Counted from the first letter of the stretch, positions 53,271 to 61,421 are shown. The stretch is DNA of 64,000 nucleotides from Pseudomonas marvdashtae (GCF_014268655.2 NZ_JABWQX020000001.1:3068001-3132000); one strand, 5' to 3'. The notes: generated by a model from the sequence alone, not told the origin. Made by a program: numbers and translations.

Positions 53271-53729
53271 ATGAATAATTGGCGACACCGGCAACAAGGC
53301 TTCACGCTGATCGAACTGATGGTGGTGTTGGTGATCATCGGCATTGCCAGCGCCGCCATCAGCTTGAACATCCACGCCGACCCTGCGCGCGGCCTGCGTG
53401 AAGACGCCAAGCGCTTGGCGTTGCTGCTGGAGACCGCCCAGGCCGAAGCGCGCAGCGACGGCCGGCCCATCACTTGGGTCGCCGACAACCAGGGCTACCG
53501 TTTCGTGCGGCGGGATGTCGTCGACGCGCGGGATCGGGAGTTCATCAACGACCCGCAACTACGGCCCAGACGCTGGGATTCGGCGCCAGTGGAGGTGCGG
53601 ATACGCCAGGGCAAAACGCTGGTGCTCGATGCCGAATGGATTGGCGCCCCCCTGCAAGTCACCCTGTCCAGCAACCAGGCCAGCGTATCGGTGACGCGCA
53701 CCGCGACTGGCCGCATCGAGGTGCATTGA
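53271..53729 (+). CDS. hxcU: T2SS minor pseudopilin GspH (HxcU)
   Basis: About 152 residues are read from the ATG at 53271; upstream in-frame starts lie inside the antisense of hxcP and were rejected. The prepilin site RQQG followed by FTLIELMVVLVIIGIASAAI has Glu5. LREDAKRLALLLETAQAEARSDGRPITW is the GspH helix, followed by WRP-like PRRWDSAPVEVRI strands. The stop overlaps the hxcW start (TGATG). Confidence 0.92.
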   Translation: MNNWRHRQQGFTLIELMVVLVIIGIASAAISLNIHADPARGLREDAKRLALLLETAQAEARSDGRPITWVADNQGYRFVRRDVVDARDREFINDPQLRPRRWDSAPVEVRIRQGKTLVLDAEWIGAPLQVTLSSNQASVSVTRTATGRIEVH

Positions 53730-54340
53730 TGGACCGGCAAAGAGGCTTCACGCTGATTGAGGTGATGGTAGCCATTATGCTGATGACGATCGTCAGCCTG
53801 ATCGCCTGGCGCGGGCTCGACGGCGTGACTCGCGCCGACGCTCACTTGCAGGACAGCGTCGAGCAACACGCGCAACTGATGCGTGCGCTCAACCAGTTGC
53901 AGCGAGACTTTGCCCTGCGCGCCACCACTGAGTTGGCCGAGCCAAAAGCCCCTGACGACCCGTCTGTCGCCAGCCTCCCGGCGCCTGCGGCGATCAGCAT
54001 CCGCAGCAGCGACAGCAACCCGTTGCAATTGGAACTGATACGCGCCACGGCGGCGCAGGACGGCAGCGTGCAGCGCGTGAAATGGTGGATCGACAACGGC
54101 ACGTTGTTTCGCGCCGCAGGTGCCGGCCGGTCGCGCTACCCATTACCTGCGCCCAAGGAAGGCGTGGCGGTGCTCAGTGAACTGGAGCGCGTCGATGTGC
54201 GGGTCTGGCGCGCGGATCGTGGCTGGAGCCATCTGACCGGCAGCAAGGAGGAAAACCCGGCTGGCCTGGAGTTCAGCTTCAGCCGTCGCACGGCGCAAGG
54301 CACCGAGCAGTACCGCCAGGTGTTGGCGCCGCTTGAATGA
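53729..54340 (+). CDS. hxcW: T2SS minor pseudopilin GspJ (HxcW)
   Basis: The 203-residue protein has the prepilin site DRQRG followed by FTLIEVMVAIMLMTIVSLIAW with Glu5. RGLDGVTRADAHLQ and LMRALNQLQRDFALRA are the typical GspJ helix features. ELERVDVRVWRADRGW and a final strand follow. It is the last plus-strand hxc gene and converges on vreR with a 16-bp gap. Confidence 0.92.
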   Translation: MDRQRGFTLIEVMVAIMLMTIVSLIAWRGLDGVTRADAHLQDSVEQHAQLMRALNQLQRDFALRATTELAEPKAPDDPSVASLPAPAAISIRSSDSNPLQLELIRATAAQDGSVQRVKWWIDNGTLFRAAGAGRSRYPLPAPKEGVAVLSELERVDVRVWRADRGWSHLTGSKEENPAGLEFSFSRRTAQGTEQYRQVLAPLE

Positions 54341-54356
54341 TATCGCATGGGCGGTT

Positions 54357-55364
54357 TTAGCTGACCAGCACGATGCCGCCCGGTAGCTCGGTGATCGAGG
54401 CGCCATAGGCATCGCGAATCAGCACGGCGACATTTTCCAATTGCGCCAAGCTGAAGCGCGCCTGCACCTTGCGCTGCCCCAGTTGCGCGTTCATCAGCAC
54501 AATCATCCCAGGGCGGTAGCGGTTGATTTCATCAATCACGCTCGCCAGCGGTGCGTCGTTGAACACCAGCATCTGCTCACGCCAGGCCATCACTTGCTGT
54601 GTGTCGAAGGCGCTGGGTTGGCCTTGTCGCTGCGCGGTATAGGTCAATTGCAGGCCTTGCACCAGGCTTACGCGACGTCCTTGATGCTGGACTTGCACGC
54701 TGCCTTCCAGGCACGTTACGCACACGCTGCCATCGATGGCCCGTACATTGAACCGCGCGCCATCGGCCAGCAGCTCGGCATTGCCGGCCAATACGCGCAA
54801 AGGCGTACGGGCCTGGACCTCCACTTCGCCGCTCAGCACTTCGATGGCGGCATCGCCAGCGGCCACGGTGCGCTGGCTGATACGCGTCTGGGTATTGAGT
54901 TCAAGCACTACGCCCTGGACCAGGTCGACACGCCGTTGTTCACCCACATTGGTATGAAAATCAGCCCCCATGGACCAGCCATCCAACAGCGCCGGACGCG
55001 CTACCAATACCGCCACTGACGCGGCAATCGCCCCGCCGAGAAACGCTCGCCGGCCGAAACGTCGGGGGTGATCGATGACCTTAGCCGCCTGTACGCCTTG
55101 GAGCATTTGCTCGGCAGGCGCCATGGCTTGCCACAACTGCCGGGCCTGGGCAAATGCCCGGGCATGTTCCGAGCTCTGTGCGCTCCACCGGCGAAAGGCC
55201 TCGGCATCGGCTTGGGTGGCGTGCCCGGACGTCAGGCGCACCAGCCAATGGAAGGCTTCGTCCCGGAGCTGGCTAACCGTGGCAGTGGCCGATTCAGATG
55301 CGCTTATGGACATGTTTTTCAAACGTGCAATGACTCGAGAAAGTACGCGCGACACGCGCTTCAT
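54357..55364 (-). CDS. vreR: FecR-family anti-sigma factor (VreR)
   Basis: About 335 residues are read from the ATG at 55364, 4 bp after the vreI stop; an ATG at 55313 is possible but lacks a ribosome site. The FecR N-terminal cytoplasmic domain (about 30-80) has DEAFHWLVRLTSGHATQADAEAFRRWSAQSSEHARAFAQAR, quoted here by its ends DEAFHWLVRL and WSAQSSEHARAF. One membrane helix is at about 108-128 (FLGGAIAASVAVLVARPALL). The FecR periplasmic domain (about 145-245) includes VLELNTQTRIS and VEVQARTPLRVLAGNAEL. A C-terminal STN-like part ends it. It holds sigma VreI inactive and receives the signal from VreA. A pre-protein cleavage site cannot be seen directly. Confidence 0.9.
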   Translation of the reverse strand: MKRVSRVLSRVIARLKNMSISASESATATVSQLRDEAFHWLVRLTSGHATQADAEAFRRWSAQSSEHARAFAQARQLWQAMAPAEQMLQGVQAAKVIDHPRRFGRRAFLGGAIAASVAVLVARPALLDGWSMGADFHTNVGEQRRVDLVQGVVLELNTQTRISQRTVAAGDAAIEVLSGEVEVQARTPLRVLAGNAELLADGARFNVRAIDGSVCVTCLEGSVQVQHQGRRVSLVQGLQLTYTAQRQGQPSAFDTQQVMAWREQMLVFNDAPLASVIDEINRYRPGMIVLMNAQLGQRKVQARFSLAQLENVAVLIRDAYGASITELPGGIVLVS

Positions 55365-55367
55365 GAC

Positions 55368-55913
55368 CTAAGACTGTTTTCCCGCACCGGGACCGAACCG
55401 CTGGATCACTTTTCTTTCCAGGCGATCCGCACAATATTCCAGCGCAGCCTTGAGTTCCTTCTCGACCATCCGGGTGGAAATGCCAAAACGCAGGGCGATC
55501 GCCTGATGCGGCGTTTGCTCCATGCGCGATGCCATCAATATTTGCCGACGCCTGGAGGAAAGCTCGGTCAGCGCCTGCATCAGCGCGCGAATTTCAATCT
55601 GACCGCCCACGATCACCGCCGGGTCCTGATGCTCGTCGACCGTTTGCATCAGCTCTTCGATTTCGATACCGGTGAGCAGTCGCGCATCCTGTGCACGACG
55701 GTCAGCGGCGATGTTCAGGGCCATGCGAAACAGGTAGGCGCCGGGTTTCTGCACATCCACCGGCTGTTCCATGCGGTCTACCCGCAGATAGGTTTCATGC
55801 AATACGTCGTTGGCCAGGTCATCGGAGCCCAGACGCCGGCGCAGGCGCGCGCGAAACACATCATAGGAAGCCAGGAACACCTTGAGCATGGCGCTCTGCT
55901 CCTTTTCCGTCAT
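55368..55913 (-). CDS. vreI: ECF sigma factor (VreI)
   Basis: The protein has 181 residues from the ATG at 55913, about ten bases after AAGGAG; an in-frame ATG at 55943 lies inside vreA. Region 2 holds LRRRLGSDDLANDVLHETYLRV and KPGAYLFRMALNIAADRRA. Region 4 holds LTELSSRRRQILMASRMEQ and TPHQAIALRFGISTRMVEKEL, the FecI-type helix-turn-helix. It should direct RNA polymerase to the hxc/pdt/lap promoters after release by VreR. It follows vreA by 17 bp. Confidence 0.92.
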   Translation of the reverse strand: MTEKEQSAMLKVFLASYDVFRARLRRRLGSDDLANDVLHETYLRVDRMEQPVDVQKPGAYLFRMALNIAADRRAQDARLLTGIEIEELMQTVDEHQDPAVIVGGQIEIRALMQALTELSSRRRQILMASRMEQTPHQAIALRFGISTRMVEKELKAALEYCADRLERKVIQRFGPGAGKQS

Positions 55914-55930
55914 GGCTTTACCGCTCCTTC

Positions 55931-56638
55931 CTATGGGTTGCATTCCATGCCTGCGACAGCGGCGTCCGGCATCACCAGCACAGTCACCGGCTGCGGCAAC
56001 GACGACGGCGGTATCTGGCCGATATTCAATCGACCCAACGCCTCGATTATCGCCGCATCACGCTGGTCATTACCGGTGGAAGCCAGCAAGCGACTGTGCT
56101 GCACCTCGCCCAACGCGCCCACCCACACCTGCAACGCTGCGCGATAACGGCCCGGGCGAGTCACCACGGAGCGACATAGCGCCTGCTCCAGCGCAGACTG
56201 CAAGGCGTTGGCAAAACTGTTCTCGCGTAACCTGGGATTGCCGTGGCGTGGCGACGTACCTGCACGGCTGGCGACCTCGGCTCGTTTGACGGTAAATGCA
56301 TCCGCGCCGGTGTACAGCGCCATCAGCCCACTTCCGGCCAATAACTGCTCCAGCGCCTGACGCGCATGCAAGCGCCCATTCACCGCCGTCGATCGCCGTC
56401 CGTGCGTCAGCTGGCGATCAACCAGAATCGCCATTGCGCTGGTTCTGCTGTAAAGGTCCAGGGCGGCACTCAGCTCCTGAGCGGGGATTGCAAATTCGAC
56501 CAAGCGATCCGCTCGGTGGCCAGCCTCACGAGACGCAGGCGTGGCTGACCACGCATCCCTTTGCGGCATCAGTGCATGGAGCAAAAAAAACAGTACCGTG
56601 GGCGCGAGGCAGCACCTGCTCAGCGCTTCTCTTGACAT
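55931..56638 (-). CDS. vreA: Barrel-less cell-surface signal transducer (VreA)
   Basis: About 235 residues are read from the ATG at 56638; starts at 56689/56686 would add a basic arm and cannot be excluded. A signal peptide (about 1-30) precedes an STN domain (about 45-110: FAIPAQELSAALDLYSRTSA, GRRSTAVNGRLHARQALEQLL). The C-terminal part (about 140-225) has FANALQSALEQAL, YRAALQVWVGALGEVQHSRL and ALGRLNIGQIPP, a TonB/TolA-like fold. No 22-strand barrel and no plug are present, unlike normal TonB-dependent transducers. This is the architecture reported for VreA of the P. aeruginosa PUMA3 system. How it senses a signal without a barrel is unresolved. Confidence 0.88.
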   Translation of the reverse strand: MSREALSRCCLAPTVLFFLLHALMPQRDAWSATPASREAGHRADRLVEFAIPAQELSAALDLYSRTSAMAILVDRQLTHGRRSTAVNGRLHARQALEQLLAGSGLMALYTGADAFTVKRAEVASRAGTSPRHGNPRLRENSFANALQSALEQALCRSVVTRPGRYRAALQVWVGALGEVQHSRLLASTGNDQRDAAIIEALGRLNIGQIPPSSLPQPVTVLVMPDAAVAGMECNP

Positions 56639-56700
56639 AGACGGCTTCCGGCCCGAACGGCGTGTCGACGCCCTGCGTTGGCGCATCATGAGAGCTGTAC

Positions 56701-56718
56701 ATGTCGTTTGTGTGACGG
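56701..56718 (-). promoter_or_regulatory. Pho-box-like site upstream of vreA
   Basis: On the minus strand CCGTCAC, four bases, ACGACAT forms an 11-bp direct repeat that matches the Pho-box pattern imperfectly (5 and 4 of 7). It lies 63 bp or 12 bp upstream of the two possible vreA starts. PhoB control of vre genes is known for P. aeruginosa. Confidence 0.45.
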
Positions 56719-56798
56719 TCGCCGCAAAAAAAACATCGCCATACGCTGCGCGATTTCGAGGTAGATTGGATTCTTATGCCGCCGCGAGGAACCTCGTC

Positions 56799-57107
56799 AT
56801 GGACTGTCGCGTATTCACGCCACTGTTTCTTATCCTTCCCTTGTGGGTGCAAGCCGCCGAGCCAGTGAATGAGGGATGCATCAATGTCGAGGTGAACGGC
56901 TACAAGGCGCTGTCCTATGAATGCCTGAGCGAGCAGATGGCTAACCCGAAGGGCACTGCGGCAGCTCGCAAGAACCAGGAAGCGATGAACGTGCCGATCG
57001 ACCAGCGCGCGCCGAATAAGCTGGGCTTGTACAACCAGTCCGCTACGCGAATTCGCATGGGCAACACCTTTGGCAATTCCGCCTTGCCGCAACGCCCGCC
57101 GCAGTAG
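56799..57107 (+). CDS. Small secreted hypothetical protein beside vreA
   Basis: The protein has 102 residues from the ATG at 56799, with GAGGA seven bases upstream. A signal peptide (about 1-18, LFLILPLWVQAAE) precedes a mature part with two cysteines (GCINVEVNG, YECLSEQM) and a C-terminal tail rich in Asn, Gln, Pro and Arg (QSATRIRMGNTFGNSALP). I do not recognise a Pfam-type family. It is divergent from vreA across about 110-160 bp that include the Pho-like site, so it may share that control. P. aeruginosa also has a hypothetical gene at the matching edge of the vre cluster; equivalence is not established. Its last codons and stop are duplicated 195 bp downstream by the MITE-like element. 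Confidence 0.72.
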   Translation: MDCRVFTPLFLILPLWVQAAEPVNEGCINVEVNGYKALSYECLSEQMANPKGTAAARKNQEAMNVPIDQRAPNKLGLYNQSATRIRMGNTFGNSALPQRPPQ

Positions 57108-57109
57108 CG

Positions 57110-57291
57110 TAATGCTGTTCACTTAAACCGTGGCGAGGGAGCTTGCTCCCGCTCGGCTGCGCAGCAGTCGCAAAACCTGCAAACGCGATCCGTCTGGAGG
57201 ACCGCATTGGCCGTTTGGGGCTGCTTCACAGCCCAGCGGGAGCAAGCTCCCTCGCCACAGGTTTGTTGAACCTCTTAAATCAACAGCATTA
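57110..57291. mobile_element. MITE-like element made of two inverted REP sequences
   Basis: The element is 182 bp long. Its termini are perfect 10-bp inverted repeats, TAATGCTGTT (57110-57119) and AACAGCATTA (57282-57291). Inside lie two inverted REP arms, GTGGCGAGGGAGCTTGCTCC at 57130 and GGAGCAAGCTCCCTCGCCAC ending 57258. A 13-bp direct repeat, CGCCGCAGTAGCG, flanks it at 57097-57109 and 57292-57304, like a target-site duplication. The left copy contains the stop codon of the upstream gene. It has no coding capacity. Confidence 0.65.
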
Positions 57292-57321
57292 CGCCGCAGT
57301 AGCGAGCACATCGCCCATTAG

Positions 57322-57507
57322 GCGACACTGGCGGTGAGGCACTTGATCCAGCAGGCCCAGTCGCACTGGCGACTCGGTCGGCTGCAGGCCAATGTCTACG
57401 CGACCAACATAGGCTCGGTAAAAGTACTTCAGCGCTGTGGTTTTCTGCTGGAGCGTTCCAACCGGGACGAAACCGGGCATGACAATTGGTACGGTCTTTC
57501 AATCTAG
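57322..57507 (+). pseudogene. GNAT acetyltransferase remnant (C-terminal fragment)
   Basis: From a stop at 57319, an open frame of about 61 codons reads ATLAVRHLIQQAQSHWRLGR, LQANVYATNIGSVKVLQRCG and FLLERSNRDETG before a TAG at 57505. The pattern 'A..HxxN..S.xVLxrcGF' is the acetyl-CoA-binding end of RimJ-like GNAT acetyltransferases. The N-terminal two thirds are missing; the MITE-like element lies just upstream. A GTG at 57334 could start a 57-residue peptide, but this looks like debris. Confidence 0.7.
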
Positions 57508-57521
57508 CTTCAGGGGCCAGT

Positions 57522-57899
57522 TTATCGAGACCCAAACGGATAATGCTCGATACGACAGGGATAGTCGTTGCCATCGCCTTTGCAAATACCATCCAGATAG
57601 CGGTATTTGATCCGGACCGTCTGGCCTTTTGCGGGCCATTGCCGGCGCGGCAGCGTGGCTTGGTAGTCGGCGGTTTCCGGGACGAAACTGAGCACCGCGC
57701 CCTCCGTCGGACATTCCACGCTGGGTGAAATCGGACGCGCTTTCAGCACCTGGACCTTAAGCTCTGGCGTGGGTCGTTTCACCACTTCGGTAACCTTCAG
57801 CTCAATTTCACAGATCTGCCACGTCGAGGCCTGCACCGGCGTGCAAAGGGCCGCAAGCGTCAAGACGAATGGCACGGCGCGCGCTGGGAGCATATTCAT
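57522..57899 (-). CDS. Secreted hypothetical protein
   Basis: About 125 residues are read from the ATG at 57899, after AAGGA; a frame to 57938 adds residues without a ribosome site. The signal peptide ends PVQA or VQAS. The mature part has four cysteines (QICEIELKV, VECPTEGAV, GICKGDGNDYPCRIEHY), probably two disulfides, and beta-strand-like Val/Lys alternation. No family is recognised, although similar short exported proteins are common in pseudomonads. It ends 15 bp from the GNAT remnant, convergently. Nothing in its neighbourhood suggests a function. Confidence 0.7.
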   Translation of the reverse strand: MNMLPARAVPFVLTLAALCTPVQASTWQICEIELKVTEVVKRPTPELKVQVLKARPISPSVECPTEGAVLSFVPETADYQATLPRRQWPAKGQTVRIKYRYLDGICKGDGNDYPCRIEHYPFGSR

Positions 57900-57972
57900 T
57901 TCGGTCCTTGTGATGTGCGGCGACTTTGCGTTCGCCATCCTCTCACATCCGGCACGTACGGTTCCCGTCTAC

Positions 57973-58006
57973 AAAAAAAGCCCCGCGACCGAATGCGGTG
58001 CGGGGC
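57973..58006 (-). terminator. Rho-independent terminator of the small lipoprotein gene
   Basis: On the minus strand GCCCCGC, a loop of 13 bases, GCGGGGC and then TTTTTTTG. It lies 60 bp past the stop of the lipoprotein gene at 58067. Confidence 0.88.
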
Positions 58007-58066
58007 AAGGGGATTGGTTGGTTGCGGCCAACCAAAGGAGCACGGTAAAAAGCGTTTACGACTTGG

Positions 58067-58408
58067 TCAGATGCATTCCTGTGCAGCGCGCTCGAAACTC
58101 GAAGGCACGAGATTGGAGGCCAGCAGATGGCGCTCGTAGATGAACACCTTGCCGCCGCTGCCGGCCTTGTAGGCTTCCAGGACATTGTCTGCCAGCACCT
58201 TGCTCGGCACGACGATGCGATAGCTGCGCTGGGTCTGCGAGACCAACGGGCTCAACGCGCTGTCTTGCAGCTTCGGCACGACGCATTCGGCGTATTCAGC
58301 CGGCGTCTTGCTGGTCTGCAGGGTCAGGGTCGGATCGTTCGGCGCCGAGGCACACCCCGCCAGCAGCAACGGGGAGAACGCCAGGGCAAGCAAAGACAAA
58401 GGGCGCAT
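58067..58408 (-). CDS. Small lipoprotein of unknown function
   Basis: The 113-residue protein from the ATG at 58408 (AGGAT upstream) has lipobox LLAGC at about residues 13-17. The mature part reads TPAEYAECVVPKLQDSALSP, then RSYRIVVPSKVLADNVLEAY and GKVFIYERHLLASNLVPSSF. The pattern is that of conserved small Pseudomonas lipoproteins of unknown function. A strong terminator follows. A longer frame to 58480 adds a non-signal arm and was rejected. Confidence 0.8.
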   Translation of the reverse strand: MRPLSLLALAFSPLLLAGCASAPNDPTLTLQTSKTPAEYAECVVPKLQDSALSPLVSQTQRSYRIVVPSKVLADNVLEAYKAGSGGKVFIYERHLLASNLVPSSFERAAQECI

Positions 58409-58578
58409 GGGTCGGATCCTGAAAATAAAAATACGGGGTGGCGTGTTTGATGGCGCTGATTTTCCAATGAAAGCCTGCAAAGCAGAACTTGCATTTGGTA
58501 ATGGTCACTATTACTCCCAGCAATAGTTGCAAGCCGGGTAAGGATGACCAGAGCCATCTGCAGCCCTGAGTCATTTCC

Positions 58579-59757
58579 TCAATCAGCCTGACGCACCTGA
58601 TACTCCCGAGGCGTGCAGCCGAATTCGCGGCGGAACACGGTGTGCAGGTACTGCGCCGATTTGAAACCACAATTCTGGGCGATGTCGGCAATCGGCGAGT
58701 CGGTGTTTTCCAACCCCTTGGCGGCGGCGGCCAGTTTGAAACGAAGGATTTCGTCGTGGACGCTGCAGCCCCGCTCCTTGCGAAAGTGCGATTCCAACGA
58801 TGACCGCGACACCCCTACGTAAGCCGCCACCTGGGCGGTCTTGATGCCCTGGCAGGCGTATTGGCGGATGAAGAGCAGTGCCTGCATGACATAGGGGTTG
58901 CCCAATGGTTGGTGCAGGCTCGATACCTGCACATTGATCGCATCAGGCGGGATTAGAACCTGCGTGCTCGAGGACGGCATGCCATGCAGCATTTGGTGAA
59001 GCAACCGCGCGGCGGTCCGGCCCATGGTTTCGGTGCCCTGCACCACCGAACTCAGCGGCACCCGGGTCAGGCTGCGGGTCAACGGGTCGTTGTCGATGCC
59101 GATCAGGGCGACTTCTTCCGGCACGGCAATCCCGGCGGTCAGGCAGGCTTGCAACAACTGCCGGGCCCGGGCGTCGCTGACGGCGATGATGCCGATGGGC
59201 TTGGGCAGGCTTTGCAGCCAGGCAATCTGCTGCTCGACGGCGCTGTCCCAGAGTGGCGCGCTAGTGCCCATGCCGCGATAGACCTCAGCGTGCAGGCCAT
59301 CGCGCTGGACCAATTGGCGAAAGGCTTTCTCCCGCTCCTGGGCCCAGCGATTGGCTTGTGCTTCGGGCAGGCTGAAGCAGGCGAAACGCGTCAACCCGGC
59401 CTCGATCAGATGCTCATAGGCCAATTTGATCAGCGCATGATTATCCGTGGCGACATAAGGAATACCCTTGGGGTAGGCGCGCTCATCCCGATACGAGCCG
59501 CCCACCGCCACCACGGGCAACTTGATCCCGGACAGCGCCTCGCCAATCAGTGGGTCGTCAAAGTCCGCAATGATCCCATCGCCCTGCCAGCGTTCGATCC
59601 CTTTCAAGCGACACAGGAAGTCTTCCTCGAGGAACAGATCCCAGGACGCGCGCGTGCTGCTCAGGTAGTTGCCGATGCCGCTGATAATGCCGCGATCATA
59701 GATCTTGCTGCCATTGAACAGCAGGGCAATGCGGTGAACGGGCGGGACGGTTTTCAT
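58579..59757 (-). CDS. xylR: Xylose-responsive regulator XylR (LacI-like sensor plus AraC HTH)
   Basis: The protein has 392 residues. A LacI/PBP1-like sugar-binding domain comes first (about 8-275: HRIALLFNGSKIYDRGIISG, GDGIIADFDDP, LPVVAVGG, AVPEEVALIGIDNDPLTRSL). An AraC-type double helix-turn-helix follows (about 285-390: GIKTAQVAAYVGVSRSSLESHFRKERG and IADIAQNCGFKSAQYLHTVFRREFG, given here by motif ends). This domain order is specific to XylR. It activates the xyl genes when xylose binds. It is divergent from xylA across 155 bp containing a long inverted repeat. Confidence 0.94.
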   Translation of the reverse strand: MKTVPPVHRIALLFNGSKIYDRGIISGIGNYLSSTRASWDLFLEEDFLCRLKGIERWQGDGIIADFDDPLIGEALSGIKLPVVAVGGSYRDERAYPKGIPYVATDNHALIKLAYEHLIEAGLTRFACFSLPEAQANRWAQEREKAFRQLVQRDGLHAEVYRGMGTSAPLWDSAVEQQIAWLQSLPKPIGIIAVSDARARQLLQACLTAGIAVPEEVALIGIDNDPLTRSLTRVPLSSVVQGTETMGRTAARLLHQMLHGMPSSSTQVLIPPDAINVQVSSLHQPLGNPYVMQALLFIRQYACQGIKTAQVAAYVGVSRSSLESHFRKERGCSVHDEILRFKLAAAAKGLENTDSPIADIAQNCGFKSAQYLHTVFRREFGCTPREYQVRQAD

Positions 59758-59830
59758 GGTGTGTTCCCTATGCCGATCGACACAGACTAGGCGCGCAGGC
59801 GTTGATTCTCAATACTCAAAATCGAACTGT

Positions 59831-59862
59831 CTGTTGGTGATTTTCATAATCTGCACCGACAG
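59831..59862. promoter_or_regulatory. Inverted repeat in the xylR/xylA divergent promoter
   Basis: CTGTTGGTG (59831-59839) and CACCGACAG (59854-59862) are inverted with one mismatch around a 14-base AT-rich spacer. The site lies 51-82 bp upstream of xylA. It is a good candidate for XylR binding. Confidence 0.5.
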
Positions 59863-59912
59863 GGGCGGCGTTAGTATCGGGACACCGCCAAGAATAAAAA
59901 GGAAACCGTCCC

Positions 59913-61229
59913 ATGCCGTACTTCCCCGATGTCGAGACGATTCGCTATGAGGGCCCGGGCAGCGACTCCCCGCTTGCCTTCCGCCATTACGATGCCGACA
60001 AACTGGTGCTCGGCAAGCCCATGCGCGAGCATCTGCGCATGGCCGTCTGCTACTGGCATACGTTTGTCTGGCCGGGGTCCGATGTGTTCGGTGCCGGCAC
60101 CTTCAAGCGCCCGTGGCAACATGCCGGGGATCCGATGGAGCTGGCGATCGGCAAGGCCGAAGCGGCGTTCGAGTTTTTCTCCAAACTGGGCATCGACTAT
60201 TACTGCTTCCATGACACCGATGTCGCGCCGGAAGGCCAGTCGCTGAAGGAATACCGCAACCACTTCGCGCAAATGGTCGACCACTTGGAGCGTCATCAGG
60301 AACAGAGCGGAATCAAACTGCTCTGGGGCACCGCCAATTGCTTCAGCAATCCACGCTTCGCCGCTGGCGCCGCCAGCAATCCGAACCCGGAAGTATTTGC
60401 CTGCGCCGCTGCCCAGGTGTTCAGCGCCATGAACGCCACCCAGCGCCTCAAAGGCTCGAACTACGTGCTGTGGGGCGGCCGTGAAGGTTACGAAACCCTG
60501 CTCAATACCGATTTGAAACGCGAGCGCGAACAGCTGGGCCGTTTCATGCGCATGGTGGTCGATCACAAGCACAAGATCGGCTTCAAGGGTGACCTGCTGA
60601 TCGAGCCCAAGCCCCAGGAACCGACGAAGCATCAATACGATTACGACAGCGCAACGGTGTTCGGCTTCTTGCAACAGTTCGGCCTGGAAAACGAGATCAA
60701 GGTCAACATCGAGGCCAACCACGCCACGCTCGCCGGGCACAGTTTCCATCATGAAATCGCCACGGCGGTCTCGCTGGGGATCTTCGGCAGCATCGACGCC
60801 AACCGTGGCGATCCGCAGAACGGTTGGGACACTGACCAGTTCCCCAACAGCGTCGAGGAAATGACCTTGGCCACCTATGAAATCCTCAAGGCCGGGGGCT
60901 TCGGCAACGGAGGATTCAATTTCGATTCCAAGGTCCGCCGGCAAAGCGTGGACGACATCGACCTGTTCCACGGTCATGTCGCGGCGATGGACGTGCTGGC
61001 GCTTTCCCTCGAGCGCGCAGCGGCGATGGTGCAGAACGACCAGTTGCAGGCATTCAAGGACCAGCGCTACGCCGGCTGGCAGCAGCCATTCGGCAAGGCC
61101 GTTCTGGCGGGCGACTTCAGCCTCGAATCGCTGGCTGAGCACGCCTTTACCAACGACCTGGATCCGCAAGCCGTCAGCGGTCGGCAGGAGATGCTCGAAA
61201 ACGTCGTCAACCGGTTCATCTACCCCTGA
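59913..61229 (+). CDS. xylA: D-xylose isomerase
   Basis: The protein has 438 residues, like E. coli XylA (440). [13 protein letters not shown] near residues 97-109 supplies the catalytic His (about H100) and Asp (about D103). [14 protein letters not shown] and [13 protein letters not shown] are conserved. [13 protein letters not shown] near 231-243 holds the metal and proton-transfer Glu231 and Lys233. [18 protein letters not shown] and [20 protein letters not shown] carry further metal ligands. It converts D-xylose to D-xylulose in the cytoplasm. The start follows AAGGA. No xylB (xylulokinase) gene is present in the window. Confidence 0.96.
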   Translation: MPYFPDVETIRYEGPGSDSPLAFRHYDADKLVLGKPMREHLRMAVCYWHTFVWPGSDVFGAGTFKRPWQHAGDPMELAIGKAEAAFEFFSKLGIDYYCFHDTDVAPEGQSLKEYRNHFAQMVDHLERHQEQSGIKLLWGTANCFSNPRFAAGAASNPNPEVFACAAAQVFSAMNATQRLKGSNYVLWGGREGYETLLNTDLKREREQLGRFMRMVVDHKHKIGFKGDLLIEPKPQEPTKHQYDYDSATVFGFLQQFGLENEIKVNIEANHATLAGHSFHHEIATAVSLGIFGSIDANRGDPQNGWDTDQFPNSVEEMTLATYEILKAGGFGNGGFNFDSKVRRQSVDDIDLFHGHVAAMDVLALSLERAAAMVQNDQLQAFKDQRYAGWQQPFGKAVLAGDFSLESLAEHAFTNDLDPQAVSGRQEMLENVVNRFIYP

Positions 61230-61234
61230 GGGCT

Positions 61235-61273
61235 GTGGCGAGGGGATTTATCCCCGCTGGCCGCGAAGCGGCC
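61235..61273. repeat. Single REP sequence plus hairpin after xylA
   Basis: GTGGCGAGGGGATTTATCCC followed by CGCTGG, then the hairpin GGCCGC-GAA-GCGGCC at 61259-61273. This is a singlet REP of the same broad class as the one in the MITE-like element. It lies 6 bp past the xylA stop and may stabilise or end the xylA message. Confidence 0.75.
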
Positions 61274-61421
61274 CCTGCGGAGGAACGACCTTGCCAAAGC
61301 GGTTGTTACATTCGCGCGACAAATCTGTGCCCGCAACGCCGTGCAACTCTCTACAGTTCTACCGGCATCACGTTCATCGTCAGGCAGTGTCTTTCAAAAA
61401 ACAATAAAAGGACGCACCACC

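Noticed and set aside
59871..61169. 432-codon frame antisense to xylA
   Set aside because: Shadow of xylA; its residues show no family pattern and the sense gene is certain.
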